In this document: in pieces, positions 16,884-25,060 of the stretch
Layout: every line of letters begins with the position of its first letter
Position numbering within the stretch: the stretch's first letter is position 1
Source: Blautia schinkii DSM 10518
GTDB taxonomy: Bacteria; Bacillota; Clostridia; Lachnospirales; Lachnospiraceae
NCBI GenBank assembly: GCA_000702025.1
Contig: JNKJ01000036.1
Location: forward strand, 1-64,000
Length of the DNA: 64,000 nt
Direction: 5' to 3'
Notes under the pieces: generated by a model
Seen by the model: the letters and a program-made list of their open reading frames with translations, nothing else
Databases searched by the model: none
Told to the model about the DNA's origin: nothing
Made by a program: the position numbers and the translations under genes

Positions 16884-17432
16884 TCACACTTCCCCGAAAA
16901 AGTAAATGCTAAAGAACGGTACCTCTTCATTCCCACACCAGTAGGGCATGCCGCAGGTTTCCGCCATAGCGCCTGCGTCTATGCAGTAAGCGGAAAGGCA
17001 GGAGGCAAGCTTATCCGGGAAGCGGCAGGGCTCGTCCTTGATTCTGGCGCACTGCTCACAGTAGGAGCAAGGTCCGGCCATCACCCGCAGGCCCACCACA
17101 CCTTCCTTTTCTAAAAAATCCATAAACTCACGCGAAAGCAGGTTGTGGGCTTTTCTTGCAGTCTTTGTCTGGGCAGAATCCATGACACTCTCTACCGGCT
17201 GCACAGTCTGTAGGACCAGCGCTCTGGAATATTTATCAGTCCGTGCCTTCATTTCCGCCTGACTGCCGCAATCGGGCGGACAGGCATAATTTCTTCCGTA
17301 ATTGCCGCAGGTATTCTCCTCACAGTACACCCGCAGCTCCGGATCGAACACAAGCTCGGATACCGCTGCCACCTTAGCGCAGGAAAATCCGTATTCCAAT
17401 GCAAGTTCCGTCATTTTTTCTTCGTTCATCAA
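16884..17432 (-). CDS. DUF2284-type metal-binding protein
   Basis: The 182-residue protein is rich in cysteine in the pattern of DUF2284 proteins: CEENTCGNYGRNYACPPDCG in the N-terminal third, GPCSYCEQCARIKDEPCRFP in the middle, and a C-terminal YWCGNEEVPFFSIYF. The clusters suggest bound iron-sulfur or zinc. The function of the family is not established. It lies 16 bp downstream of the PIG-L gene on the same strand and may be cotranscribed with it. The start follows AGGAAGGGACAATTG. Confidence 0.8.
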   Translation of the reverse strand: MMNEEKMTELALEYGFSCAKVAAVSELVFDPELRVYCEENTCGNYGRNYACPPDCGSQAEMKARTDKYSRALVLQTVQPVESVMDSAQTKTARKAHNLLSREFMDFLEKEGVVGLRVMAGPCSYCEQCARIKDEPCRFPDKLASCLSAYCIDAGAMAETCGMPYWCGNEEVPFFSIYFFGEV

Positions 17433-17448
17433 TTGTCCCTTCCTCCTC

Positions 17449-18624
17449 TCACCGCCATTGCGAGGCCCTTGTGACCGTCTGATACTCCATCATATAGCTA
17501 TACTTCTTAACTGTCTTAAATTGACCGATGTAACTTTTCGAGATCTTTTTTAGCTTCTGGAAGGTTTTTGGGGCTGCCCGGTGCAGTGAGGATTTATGCG
17601 CTCCCACTTCCTTCCGCGGATACCAATGTCCAAAATAGTAAAGGTTTGAAAATCTGTTCTGAGCCTTACAGATTTTGGTCACCTTCTCGTTGGTCATTTT
17701 ATGATGGCGATGCCCGTACTCTCCCTGAGGATTGTGTGTCACAATCTTATTCCACTTCTTATATTTAATTAGGGTCTGCAGGTCCTTGGAAATCGCATTC
17801 CCGCAGTCCAGCCAGTCGTCTATCATATATGGGTCCTTGTAGGAATCCGGGTAATACATGATAATGCTTTTATCCCGGGTAAGCTCTGTCACCCGCTCCA
17901 GCTCCAGCCGCCTGGGGCCGCCTCTGGCAACTGTATCTGCCCCTGTGATGACCACTACAAGGTACTTTTCTTTCAGAAGATTTTCCCCGCCCCACAGCAG
18001 CTCATCATCCGCGTGGGCGGTGATCATCAGGTTTGGCGTGTCTGAAAGATACATACTGTCTAAAGATTTTTTGTCAAGATGGTGCAGCGCCATATGGTCG
18101 GAAGTATTCTTAACAGAAAAAGCCTCTGGTTTCCCACGGTCACTGTAGTAATACCAATTTTTCCCGGACTGCTCCCAGTATCCCATGGAACGTGCGTCCT
18201 TGCTGAAATGGTACTCTCTGCCGTTGATAAAGCGCTTACCTGTATACAGCGCGCCGCCGTCGCCGGCATAGCACCAGTATACATCGTCCTGAACCCAGGT
18301 ATTTTCCGCAAGGGAATTATCCTGTTTCACGAAGTAGTATACATCATTTCCGCGCTCGTTGAGACATCTTACGCCTTTTTTAACTATAAGCCTTCCGTCC
18401 TTTTTGAAATAATAAAGCTTTCCGCCGATACGCTGTTTGCCGGTAACATACCGCCCGTCCTTGCCATAATAGAAGCGATTGGCGCCGCTTCCCTGCCAGC
18501 CGTAATTGGTACGACGTTCCGTTACCGCTCTTCCCGGGTCCGCAGCGGCTGACTTAAGGGTCGGGGCCGCCGCGAAAATCACCATGGACATAAGCGCAGC
18601 AAAAATGCACGCTGCTTTTTTCAT
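17449..18624 (-). CDS. Secreted PIG-L deacetylase with wall-binding repeats
   Basis: The 391-residue protein has a signal peptide (MKKAACIFAALMSMVIFAAA), then about 130 residues of aromatic glycine-rich repeats (GWQGSGANRFYYGKDGRY and similar), and a C-terminal PIG-L/LmbE domain with the zinc motif AHADDELLWGG and HNPQGEYGHRHH. PIG-L enzymes remove N-acetyl groups from GlcNAc-containing glycans, so a cell-surface polysaccharide or wall glycan is the likely substrate. I chose the ATG at 18624 because it opens the signal peptide and follows AGAGGATGG; the frame extends further upstream without support. Confidence 0.88.
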   Translation of the reverse strand: MKKAACIFAALMSMVIFAAAPTLKSAAADPGRAVTERRTNYGWQGSGANRFYYGKDGRYVTGKQRIGGKLYYFKKDGRLIVKKGVRCLNERGNDVYYFVKQDNSLAENTWVQDDVYWCYAGDGGALYTGKRFINGREYHFSKDARSMGYWEQSGKNWYYYSDRGKPEAFSVKNTSDHMALHHLDKKSLDSMYLSDTPNLMITAHADDELLWGGENLLKEKYLVVVITGADTVARGGPRRLELERVTELTRDKSIIMYYPDSYKDPYMIDDWLDCGNAISKDLQTLIKYKKWNKIVTHNPQGEYGHRHHKMTNEKVTKICKAQNRFSNLYYFGHWYPRKEVGAHKSSLHRAAPKTFQKLKKISKSYIGQFKTVKKYSYMMEYQTVTRASQWR

Positions 18625-18646
18625 ATACCATCCTCTTTTCAAATCA

Positions 18647-20107
18647 TTACCTTTTCTGCTGTTTCTTTTTCTGTTCCAGAATCTCTTCTGCAATTTCCAC
18701 CTCTGTTTTCTCATCCGGAGGAAGGATAACATTCAGAAGAATTGCGAACAATGCAGCCGGAACAATACCGGAGCCGCCGAAAATCAGGCTGACGCTCTCC
18801 GGAAGCTGTGCCAGAACTGCCGTGTTGGAGCCCAAGCCATATCCAAGGCCAAGAGCCACGGAAATAATGGTGACGTTTCTCGGGGTTACCGGCCACTTGG
18901 TGATCAACTGGATACCACTGACTACGATGGATGCAAACATCATTACCGCAGCTCCGCCGAGCACGCTCTGAGGCATAATGGAAATCAGAGCAGCCAGCTT
19001 GGGGAATAATCCGCAGGCAATCAGGAAAATACCACCGATTCCAATAGAGAAACGGTTGACAACTTTATTCATTGCTACCAGACCAACGTTCTGGCTGAAT
19101 GATGTGTTTGGCAGTACGCCAAAGATTGCTGCGAAGGAGGAGCCGAGGCCGTCACACATAACACCGCCGGAAAGCTCTTTATCTGTAGCTTCTCTGCCAA
19201 GACCACCCTCGGTGATACCGGAGATATCGCCGACCGTCTCAACTGCCGTAACAATAAACATAATACAAATAGGAACAATGGCTTTTGCATCAAATACCCA
19301 TTTTACAGGCATTAATTTCGGAATCGCAAACCAAGGAGCGTCCGCTACCTTGCTCCAATTCAAAACCCAGGCCTTCGTAGCTTCAACAGTAGCGCCTGTA
19401 GCTTCGTCTACATATGTAAAGGTATGGGGCAGGATCATCCCCATGATCGTTACCAGAATATATCCTACAATGATACCGATGAGGATTGATGAAAAACTGG
19501 TAAAGCCTTTTGTCCCGTGTTTCAGGGCAATGATCACAATCAATACAACTGCACCCACGAAAAGGTTCTCAAGTGAGCCGTAATCATGAGCCGTGTTTCC
19601 GCCGCCGAAAGAGCCAATACCAACGGAAATCAGTGAAAGACCGATAGATAATACAACCGTACCGGTAACTACTGCGGGGAAGAACTTTCTGAGTGGTTTC
19701 AGGAATCCACCCAGCACGGTTTCAAATAAACCGCCGATAAAGGATGCGGCCAATATCGCTCCGTATCCTACCACACCGCCGCCCATGGCGATTCCCACAC
19801 TTTTACATACACCGATGAAGCCGGAGCTTGTACCCATAACTATTGGGAGCTTACCGCCTATGGGACCAATGGTATAAACCTGTACCAGAGTTACAATACC
19901 TGCAATCAGCATGGCATTTTGCAGCAATGCAATCTGCAGGCTTCCGCCGGCTTCAATTCCGCACACGCCTGTGATGATCAGAAGCGGTGTCAGGTTGCCG
20001 ACAAACATTGCCAACACATGCTGCAGACCTAACGGTATCGCCAGTTTCAGAGGCGGCTGCCCGTCCAGGTCATAAGGGGTTGCTACTTTTTTGTCATTTT
20101 TCTCCAT
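18647..20107 (-). CDS. NCS2 nucleobase permease (xanthine/uracil type)
   Basis: The 486-residue protein has about twelve to fourteen membrane helices and the family features PLLIITGVCG, GTSSGFIGVCKSVG in the substrate region, and the NTSFSQNVGLVAMNKV motif of the xanthine/urate branch. It should import a purine or uracil with protons. The charged C-terminus (KTEVEIAEEILEQKKKQQKR) is cytoplasmic. Gene context fits purine supply: the nucleoside hydrolase at 13623 would also release bases. Expression is probably controlled by the promoter and attenuator in the 250 bp upstream. Confidence 0.9.
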   Translation of the reverse strand: MEKNDKKVATPYDLDGQPPLKLAIPLGLQHVLAMFVGNLTPLLIITGVCGIEAGGSLQIALLQNAMLIAGIVTLVQVYTIGPIGGKLPIVMGTSSGFIGVCKSVGIAMGGGVVGYGAILAASFIGGLFETVLGGFLKPLRKFFPAVVTGTVVLSIGLSLISVGIGSFGGGNTAHDYGSLENLFVGAVVLIVIIALKHGTKGFTSFSSILIGIIVGYILVTIMGMILPHTFTYVDEATGATVEATKAWVLNWSKVADAPWFAIPKLMPVKWVFDAKAIVPICIMFIVTAVETVGDISGITEGGLGREATDKELSGGVMCDGLGSSFAAIFGVLPNTSFSQNVGLVAMNKVVNRFSIGIGGIFLIACGLFPKLAALISIMPQSVLGGAAVMMFASIVVSGIQLITKWPVTPRNVTIISVALGLGYGLGSNTAVLAQLPESVSLIFGGSGIVPAALFAILLNVILPPDEKTEVEIAEEILEQKKKQQKR

Positions 20108-20139
20108 ATCTTTTCCCTCTCTTATGTTTTTTGGAGCTC

Positions 20140-20197
20140 CGTAAAAACAAAAATAAAGCAGTCTAAACCTTGGATAGCAAAAGGTTCAAACTGCTTT
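20140..20197 (-). terminator. Leader terminator (attenuator) upstream of the NCS2 permease gene
   Basis: On the minus strand AAAGCAGTTTGAACC pairs with GGTTTAGACTGCTTT (20155-20197) around a short loop and is followed by ATTTTTGTTTTT. It lies between the promoter and the start codon, so it would stop transcription early unless disrupted. Flanking GAGTTTCCGT and ACGGAGCTC segments can pair around it. I see no purine riboswitch or PyrR consensus. Confidence 0.7.
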
Positions 20198-20223
20198 GTC
20201 ACGGAAACTCTAACATGTTATTT

Positions 20224-20252
20224 ATTATAACTCAAATTCTATGAGTTGGCAA
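20224..20252 (-). promoter_or_regulatory. Promoter of the NCS2 permease leader
   Basis: On the minus strand TTGCCA (20247-20252), a 17-bp spacer and TATAAT (20224-20229) form a strong vegetative promoter about 25 bp upstream of the attenuator hairpin. Confidence 0.7.
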
Positions 20253-20359
20253 GGATAATATGGCAAATTATTGATAATTTTGCCGGAGATATGACTTTTT
20301 TTGATGGTTTTTTTATTCAAACCCACTAATTTGTAGTTCTGACAAACCATTGTTCATAT

Positions 20360-20632
20360 TCACGATTTTCGTGTAATGGCACACATAGCCGCATCATAAT
20401 CCTTCTTATTCACTAAAACCTCGTAAACCAAAGATGAATCCGCATTGGAAAAATTGCCTCCCACACTTCTTGTCACGCCGCCTGAGCCCTTATAAGAATT
20501 GTGTCCAAGGTCAACGGTCTTGTACTTATATGCGATTTTATTCTGCTCCAAGGCAGTTCTCACCTTATTAAATTCCACCGCCGATTTTCCATTATAAACT
20601 GTACACTCACTAAAAAACCATACCCTTTTCAT
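20360..20632 (-). CDS. Small hypothetical protein
   Basis: This is a 90-residue soluble protein with no signal peptide or membrane helix. Its fold-like pattern (short N-terminal strand, VRTALEQNKIAYKYKTVD, and a final VLVNKKDYDAAMCAI) is reminiscent of small DUF2007-like proteins, but the match is weak and no function can be given. Its ATG overlaps the end of the GNAT gene by 4 bp, so the two are translationally coupled. Confidence 0.65.
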   Translation of the reverse strand: MKRVWFFSECTVYNGKSAVEFNKVRTALEQNKIAYKYKTVDLGHNSYKGSGGVTRSVGGNFSNADSSLVYEVLVNKKDYDAAMCAITRKS

Positions 20633-21084
20633 ACGAATCCTCCTTTCCCTTCCTTCCCTTTTTGAATTACTTTCCGCATACCGCTGCCGCAGAATTCATG
20701 CGGTATCCTTTTAAATCCCAGCGATTCATAAAAAGGTTCTTTCCCCTTTGCGGCAATAAGAGAAACAGTTGAATGTCCGCCGGGTGGTGTATTTTTTTCT
20801 ACAAAACTTAACAATTTCTGAATGATGACTGTACCTACTCTTTGTCCCTGAAAAGCCGGATGTACCACCACATCAACGACTGTGAAATAAAGTCCGTCAC
20901 CGATAAGTCGGCCCATAGCGATTATTTCCTCGTCGTTTTTTACTGTGATACTATAAACGGTATGCTTAAGAGCAAATATAGTCTGTTCTTTAGAATAGTT
21001 ATTCCAGTTTACACTTTTTCGTAACCGAAAATAATCATCATATTGCAGTGAATTTTCCAGAAAAATCATTATCCTACACTCCAA
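20629..21084 (-). CDS. GNAT family N-acetyltransferase
   Basis: The 151-residue protein has the GNAT core: an IIAMGRLIGDGLYFTVVDVVVHP strand region, the acetyl-CoA loop FQGQRVGT, and a C-terminal FYESLGFKRIP. It should transfer an acetyl group to a small amine or protein N-terminus; the substrate is unknown. The first ATG in frame is at 21084. A second in-frame ATG (MIFLENS, 21069) is also possible. It overlaps the small gene downstream by 4 bp. Confidence 0.85.
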   Translation of the reverse strand: MECRIMIFLENSLQYDDYFRLRKSVNWNNYSKEQTIFALKHTVYSITVKNDEEIIAMGRLIGDGLYFTVVDVVVHPAFQGQRVGTVIIQKLLSFVEKNTPPGGHSTVSLIAAKGKEPFYESLGFKRIPHEFCGSGMRKVIQKGKEGKGGFV

Positions 21085-21291
21085 TTTAACAAAATATGTA
21101 TATTTATACAGCCATTATACAACTATTATCTCCACAGCACAATAGACATCCAGTACGAAAATTTACTTTCCCATCCATCCTATTTTTGTTATACTGGTAA
21201 TATGAGAAACTTAAGAAAACCTTTAAATCCTGCTGCCCGCAAATCGGCTGGTAATGGCAGGGATATGTATGATTAAAAAAGGGAGGTTTAC

Positions 21292-22596
21292 ATGAACAAA
21301 AAGAAATACCTGCGGCTGCTGGCTCCGGTGATACTGGTGCTTATCCTCTGTATCGGCAGCGCCGCAACTGTGGAGGCATCGGCTTACGTAAAGAAGTCCC
21401 AGACCACAGTGAGCATCACATCCAAAAAAACAGGCTGGCAGAAAATTGGCAAAGACTATTACTTTTATAACACCAAGGGCCGTCTGCTCTGCGGCTCCAT
21501 CAAATACAAGGGCTATTATTACTACAGCACGGCTGACGGTAAGCGATTCACCGGCTGGATGAAACGCTCCGGAAACAAATACTATTACAACCGAAAAAAC
21601 GGTGCCATGTTCCGCAACCGCTGGGCAACCGGGACGAAATACCGCTATTATTTCAATAACTCGGGCGTAGCAATTGCCAATAAATGGCTGAATTACAAAG
21701 GAAAACGCTACTATTTTCTCAGTAATTCCACCATGGCCACCGGCTGGAGAAAAATCGGCGGCTACTATTACTATTTCAACAAAACCTCCGGCGTGATGGC
21801 GAAAAACACCTGGATAGGCAGCTACTATGTGGATGCCAACGGCCGCCGCACAAACAAGAAGCCTAACGATAAACCGGTAATCAACCAGAACGGCTCCTAT
21901 TATACATACACCAGCTCTACCCTGAACATTGAATTGAAGAAAAAATCCACCCATGGAGTTTCCTACTGGGTGGCACACGTACGTACACGTAATGCCTCAC
22001 AGCTTAAATCCGCCCTGTCCTACGGTACCTACGGAGGAACCCGGCAGACGACATCCAGCGCCGTCTCCTCCAATGGCGGCATCATTGGTATCAATGGAAG
22101 TGCCTTTGATTATGGAAGCGGCAAACCCTCACCTCTGGGCATGTGTATTAAAAACGGCAAGATTTACGGCGATTACATGACCAGCTACAGTGTCATGGCA
22201 GTAAAAAAGGACGGCACCATCTATACGCCGCCCCAAGGTCTGATGGGCAAGGACCTGATCAAGGCAGGAGTAAAAGATACCTATAATTTCGGTCCTATCA
22301 TTATTAAAGACGGCAATGTACAGCCCTCCTGGGCAGAGACTGCCAAATATTACCCGCGGACTGCCGTGGGTATGGTCAAACCGAACGACTACGTACTCTT
22401 AGTGACCAGTACCGGAAGCTACAGCGGCCTAAACCACTGGGATATGGCAAGCATCTTCCAGTCCTACGGCTGTAAGTACGCGTACAATCTGGACGGCGGC
22501 GGCTCCTCCACCCTTTACTTTAACGGAAAGGTCATGAACAGCCTGATTGGCGGCAGTCAGCGCCCGTGCGCGGACTTCCTATATTTTACCCGGTAG
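21292..22596 (+). CDS. Surface phosphodiester glycosidase with wall-binding repeats
   Basis: The 434-residue protein starts with a signal peptide (residues 1-31), continues with about five aromatic repeats of the glucan/choline-binding type (GWQKIGKDYYFYNTKGRL and similar, residues about 45-195), and ends in a NAGPA-type phosphodiester glycosidase domain (about 205-434) with NGGIIGINGSAFDY, YYPRTAVGMV and NLDGGGSSTLYFNG. It likely cleaves phosphodiester-linked sugars at the cell surface, for example in teichoic acids or glycans; substrate inferred. AGGGAGG precedes the start. It appears monocistronic. Confidence 0.88.
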   Translation: MNKKKYLRLLAPVILVLILCIGSAATVEASAYVKKSQTTVSITSKKTGWQKIGKDYYFYNTKGRLLCGSIKYKGYYYYSTADGKRFTGWMKRSGNKYYYNRKNGAMFRNRWATGTKYRYYFNNSGVAIANKWLNYKGKRYYFLSNSTMATGWRKIGGYYYYFNKTSGVMAKNTWIGSYYVDANGRRTNKKPNDKPVINQNGSYYTYTSSTLNIELKKKSTHGVSYWVAHVRTRNASQLKSALSYGTYGGTRQTTSSAVSSNGGIIGINGSAFDYGSGKPSPLGMCIKNGKIYGDYMTSYSVMAVKKDGTIYTPPQGLMGKDLIKAGVKDTYNFGPIIIKDGNVQPSWAETAKYYPRTAVGMVKPNDYVLLVTSTGSYSGLNHWDMASIFQSYGCKYAYNLDGGGSSTLYFNGKVMNSLIGGSQRPCADFLYFTR

Positions 22597-22696
22597 GCAC
22601 ACCCTGCTTTCTATCCGGCAGTCTCCCTGCAGCTTAACCCCGGAGGTACTCCTCTCTCTACATAGTGAACGTTGCGTGCTTAATCAAACATCCGCT

Positions 22697-23560
22697 TCAC
22701 GGCTCCACATGAAAGCCGCATCCATGATCCAACGGCCCGTTCCCTTTCCCCATGTCCAGTCCGGCGGCCAAGGCTTTGCTGAGGTAATCCTTGGCCCGCC
22801 GCACACTCTCCTCCATATCAAAGCCCTTCGCCAGATTGCTGGCAATAGCGGAGGACAGCGTGCACCCTGTGCCGTGGGAATTGGGATTGGCAATACGCTC
22901 TCCTTCTATCCACACCCCGCTGCCCCGGCTCACTCCACTCCCCCGGTGCCGGAGATAGAGAAAATCATCCGCACCTTCGCTGTCCGTGCTGTGTCCGCCT
23001 TTTATAAGAACCGAGCAGCCAAAACGCTGTGCCAGTTCCTGCGCCGCACGTTCTCTGTCGGCTCTGTTGTCTCCGTCTGCTCTATTGTCTCTGTCTGCTC
23101 CGTCCCCGATTGGTCTTCCCAGCAGCTTCTCCGCCTCCGGAATATTGGGCGTAATAAGCTCAGCCAGAGGGAACAGCTCCTGTGTCATCCGTTCCACAGC
23201 TCTCTCATCAAGCAATTCCCTGCCGCTGGTGGATACCATCACAGGATCGATTACAATATTTGCTGCCTTTTCCCTCCGCAACACCTCCACCGTAACCGCA
23301 GCCAATTCCTCTGAACAGAGCATCCCTATCTTCACTGCATCCGGATAAATATCCTCAAATACTGCCCGCAGCTGCGCTTCCAAAAACTCCGGGGGCACAG
23401 CCATCACAGAGTTTACGCCCATTGTGTTCTGGGCAGTCAAGGCCGTAACCGCTGTCATCCCATACACACCATTGGCAAGCATGGTTTTCAGATCCGCCTG
23501 TATTCCAGCTCCCCCGCTGCAGTCACTGCCTGCGATGGAGAGCACAGCTCTTCTCCTCAT
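22697..23560 (-). CDS. thiD: Hydroxymethylpyrimidine/phosphomethylpyrimidine kinase ThiD
   Basis: This ribokinase-fold enzyme phosphorylates HMP and HMP-P in thiamine synthesis or salvage. The protein has 287 residues: LSIAGSDCSGGAGIQADLK at the N-terminus, DPVMVSTSGRELLD, and the ATP-site NSHGTGCTLSSAIAS near the C-terminus. A short low-complexity insert (residues about 152-170, repeated RADRDN-like units) lies between the GRP and the AAQELAQRF helix and is not usual. I chose the ATG at 23560 because a G-rich ribosome site (GGGGGGAA) lies just upstream; an upstream in-frame start has none. No TPP riboswitch is evident upstream. Confidence 0.92.
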   Translation of the reverse strand: MRRRAVLSIAGSDCSGGAGIQADLKTMLANGVYGMTAVTALTAQNTMGVNSVMAVPPEFLEAQLRAVFEDIYPDAVKIGMLCSEELAAVTVEVLRREKAANIVIDPVMVSTSGRELLDERAVERMTQELFPLAELITPNIPEAEKLLGRPIGDGADRDNRADGDNRADRERAAQELAQRFGCSVLIKGGHSTDSEGADDFLYLRHRGSGVSRGSGVWIEGERIANPNSHGTGCTLSSAIASNLAKGFDMEESVRRAKDYLSKALAAGLDMGKGNGPLDHGCGFHVEP

Positions 23561-23796
23561 AAACAATTCCCCCCATACGAAACATAGTAACTCTTCCATT
23601 ACGGAACTTAAATACTATATCAAAATATAATGTGTCTTTTAGATTACCCCTTTCGTACGCCGGATGTCAAGTCCTATGCGTTCTACTCCTCCTTCTATGA
23701 ACGAAAACACGTAACAGTCTCCCATATAAGTTCCGATTTTTACAATCATTTTCTTTTTCCCGGGAGTATGATTCGTCTATCTCAAAAACAGACGAA

Positions 23797-23836
23797 GAGG
23801 TCAGCATTCAACAGATGCCGGCCTCTTTTTTTATGA
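23797..23836 (+). terminator. Hairpin terminator upstream of the oxidase operon
   Basis: GAGGTCAGCAT pairs with ATGCCGGCCTC around a short loop and is followed by seven T residues. It lies 70 bp upstream of the first gene of the oxidase operon, so it is either an attenuator or the end of an unseen short transcript. The remaining region 23561-23796 shows only AT-rich promoter-like sequence (TATAAT near 23624). Confidence 0.65.
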
Positions 23837-23906
23837 AACATAAACCCGCAGTGAGGTGGAGCACAGCTCCGTCTTGCGCTGTGAATTTCAGAAAGGAGCT
23901 GTTACC

Positions 23907-25043
23907 ATGAATAATTCAGAACTTGATTTCCTGTATCTCAACGAATCCGATATGATCGCTGCCGGTGTCAAGGATATGTCCGACTGTGTAGACGCAATGG
24001 AGGATATGTTTAAGCTTATGAAAATAGGCGACTATAGAATGGGCGGCGCCAACGGGAACTCCCATGGCTGTATGGTGGAATTTCCTAAAACCTCCCCCTT
24101 CCCCAATATGCCTACCGACGGACCTGACCGTAGATTTATGGCAATGCCGGCATACCTGGGCGGCAAATTCGACATGGCCGGTATGAAGTGGTACGGTTCA
24201 AACGCAGAAAACAAAAAGAAAGGCCTGCCCCGTTCCATTCTGATGCTGACCTTGAATGACAAAGACACCGGCGCACCTCTTGCTTATATGTCCGCCAATA
24301 TCCTAAGTGCCTACAGGACAGGCGCGGTACCGGGGGTCGGTGTAAAATATCTTTCCAAAGAAAACTCCAAAACAGTGGGTGTTATCGGCCCGGGCGTTAT
24401 GAGCAAGACCGCTCTCGCTGCTTTTTTAGCTGTCCGCCCCGGAATCGATACCGTTAAGGTAAAAGGCCGCAGTACACGCTCTCTGGATAGCTTCGCAGCA
24501 TATATCCGCGGAGAATTTCCTCAAATCCGGGATATTCAGTACGCAGACACTGAGGAAGCGGCAGTAAGAGGCAGCGATATTATAGTCATTGCCACCTCAA
24601 GCCCCACCGGAGATGTAGAAAAATATCCTTATATAAAAGAAGAATGGATAAAGCCTGGAGCAATCTTCTGCTGTCCTGCTGCCGCAAGGTTTGACGATGA
24701 CTTTATTCTCAACCGTGCAAGGATTGTCACAGACAATATCCAGCTTTATGAAGCATGGGAGGAGGAAATGGATTTCCCGGCCTACAACACAATTCCTATT
24801 CCCGCGGTTCACTGCATGGACCTTATCGCAGAGGGCAGGATGCGCAAAGAAGATATTGATGACCTGGGAGACATTCTCACCGGCAAGGTTCCTGTACACA
24901 GGAAAAAAGATGAGATCATTATTTATTCTATCGGCGGAATGCCCGTTGAGGACATAGCATGGGGAACCAGGGTCTACCGGAACGCGCTCAAAAAGGGAAT
25001 TGGCAAAAAGCTTAAGCTGTGGGATACTCCGGCGCTGGCTTGA
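23907..25043 (+). CDS. Ornithine cyclodeaminase/mu-crystallin family protein
   Basis: The 378-residue protein has the family layout: an N-terminal dimerisation part and a Rossmann NAD-binding domain with VGVIGPGVMSKTALAAF near residue 165, and the arginine-containing ILSAYRTGAVPGVG motif. Relatives act as ornithine cyclodeaminase, ketimine reductase or imino-acid dehydrogenase. From memory, close relatives in gut Clostridia carry the label tyramine oxidase subunit B; I could not verify this. The ATG at 23907 follows AAGGAG. It opens an operon of a permease and four redox subunits, so it probably processes the imine product of the oxidase or is a subunit of it. Confidence 0.85.
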   Translation: MNNSELDFLYLNESDMIAAGVKDMSDCVDAMEDMFKLMKIGDYRMGGANGNSHGCMVEFPKTSPFPNMPTDGPDRRFMAMPAYLGGKFDMAGMKWYGSNAENKKKGLPRSILMLTLNDKDTGAPLAYMSANILSAYRTGAVPGVGVKYLSKENSKTVGVIGPGVMSKTALAAFLAVRPGIDTVKVKGRSTRSLDSFAAYIRGEFPQIRDIQYADTEEAAVRGSDIIVIATSSPTGDVEKYPYIKEEWIKPGAIFCCPAAARFDDDFILNRARIVTDNIQLYEAWEEEMDFPAYNTIPIPAVHCMDLIAEGRMRKEDIDDLGDILTGKVPVHRKKDEIIIYSIGGMPVEDIAWGTRVYRNALKKGIGKKLKLWDTPALA

Positions 25044-25060
25044 CAGAAAGAGAGGTTATT

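Noticed and set aside
20108..20260. Purine riboswitch or PyrR site upstream of the NCS2 permease
   Set aside because: Neither the purine-aptamer junction sequences nor the PyrR stem-loop consensus is present; only a promoter and a terminator hairpin are supported.
21223..21978. A 251-residue minus-strand frame opposite the phosphodiester glycosidase
   Set aside because: It is Val/Ala-rich and hydrophobic only because of the repeated aromatic codons on the other strand; the plus-strand gene has clear domains.
23561..23796. TPP riboswitch upstream of thiD
   Set aside because: The minus-strand leader lacks the CUGAGA and ACCUGA elements.
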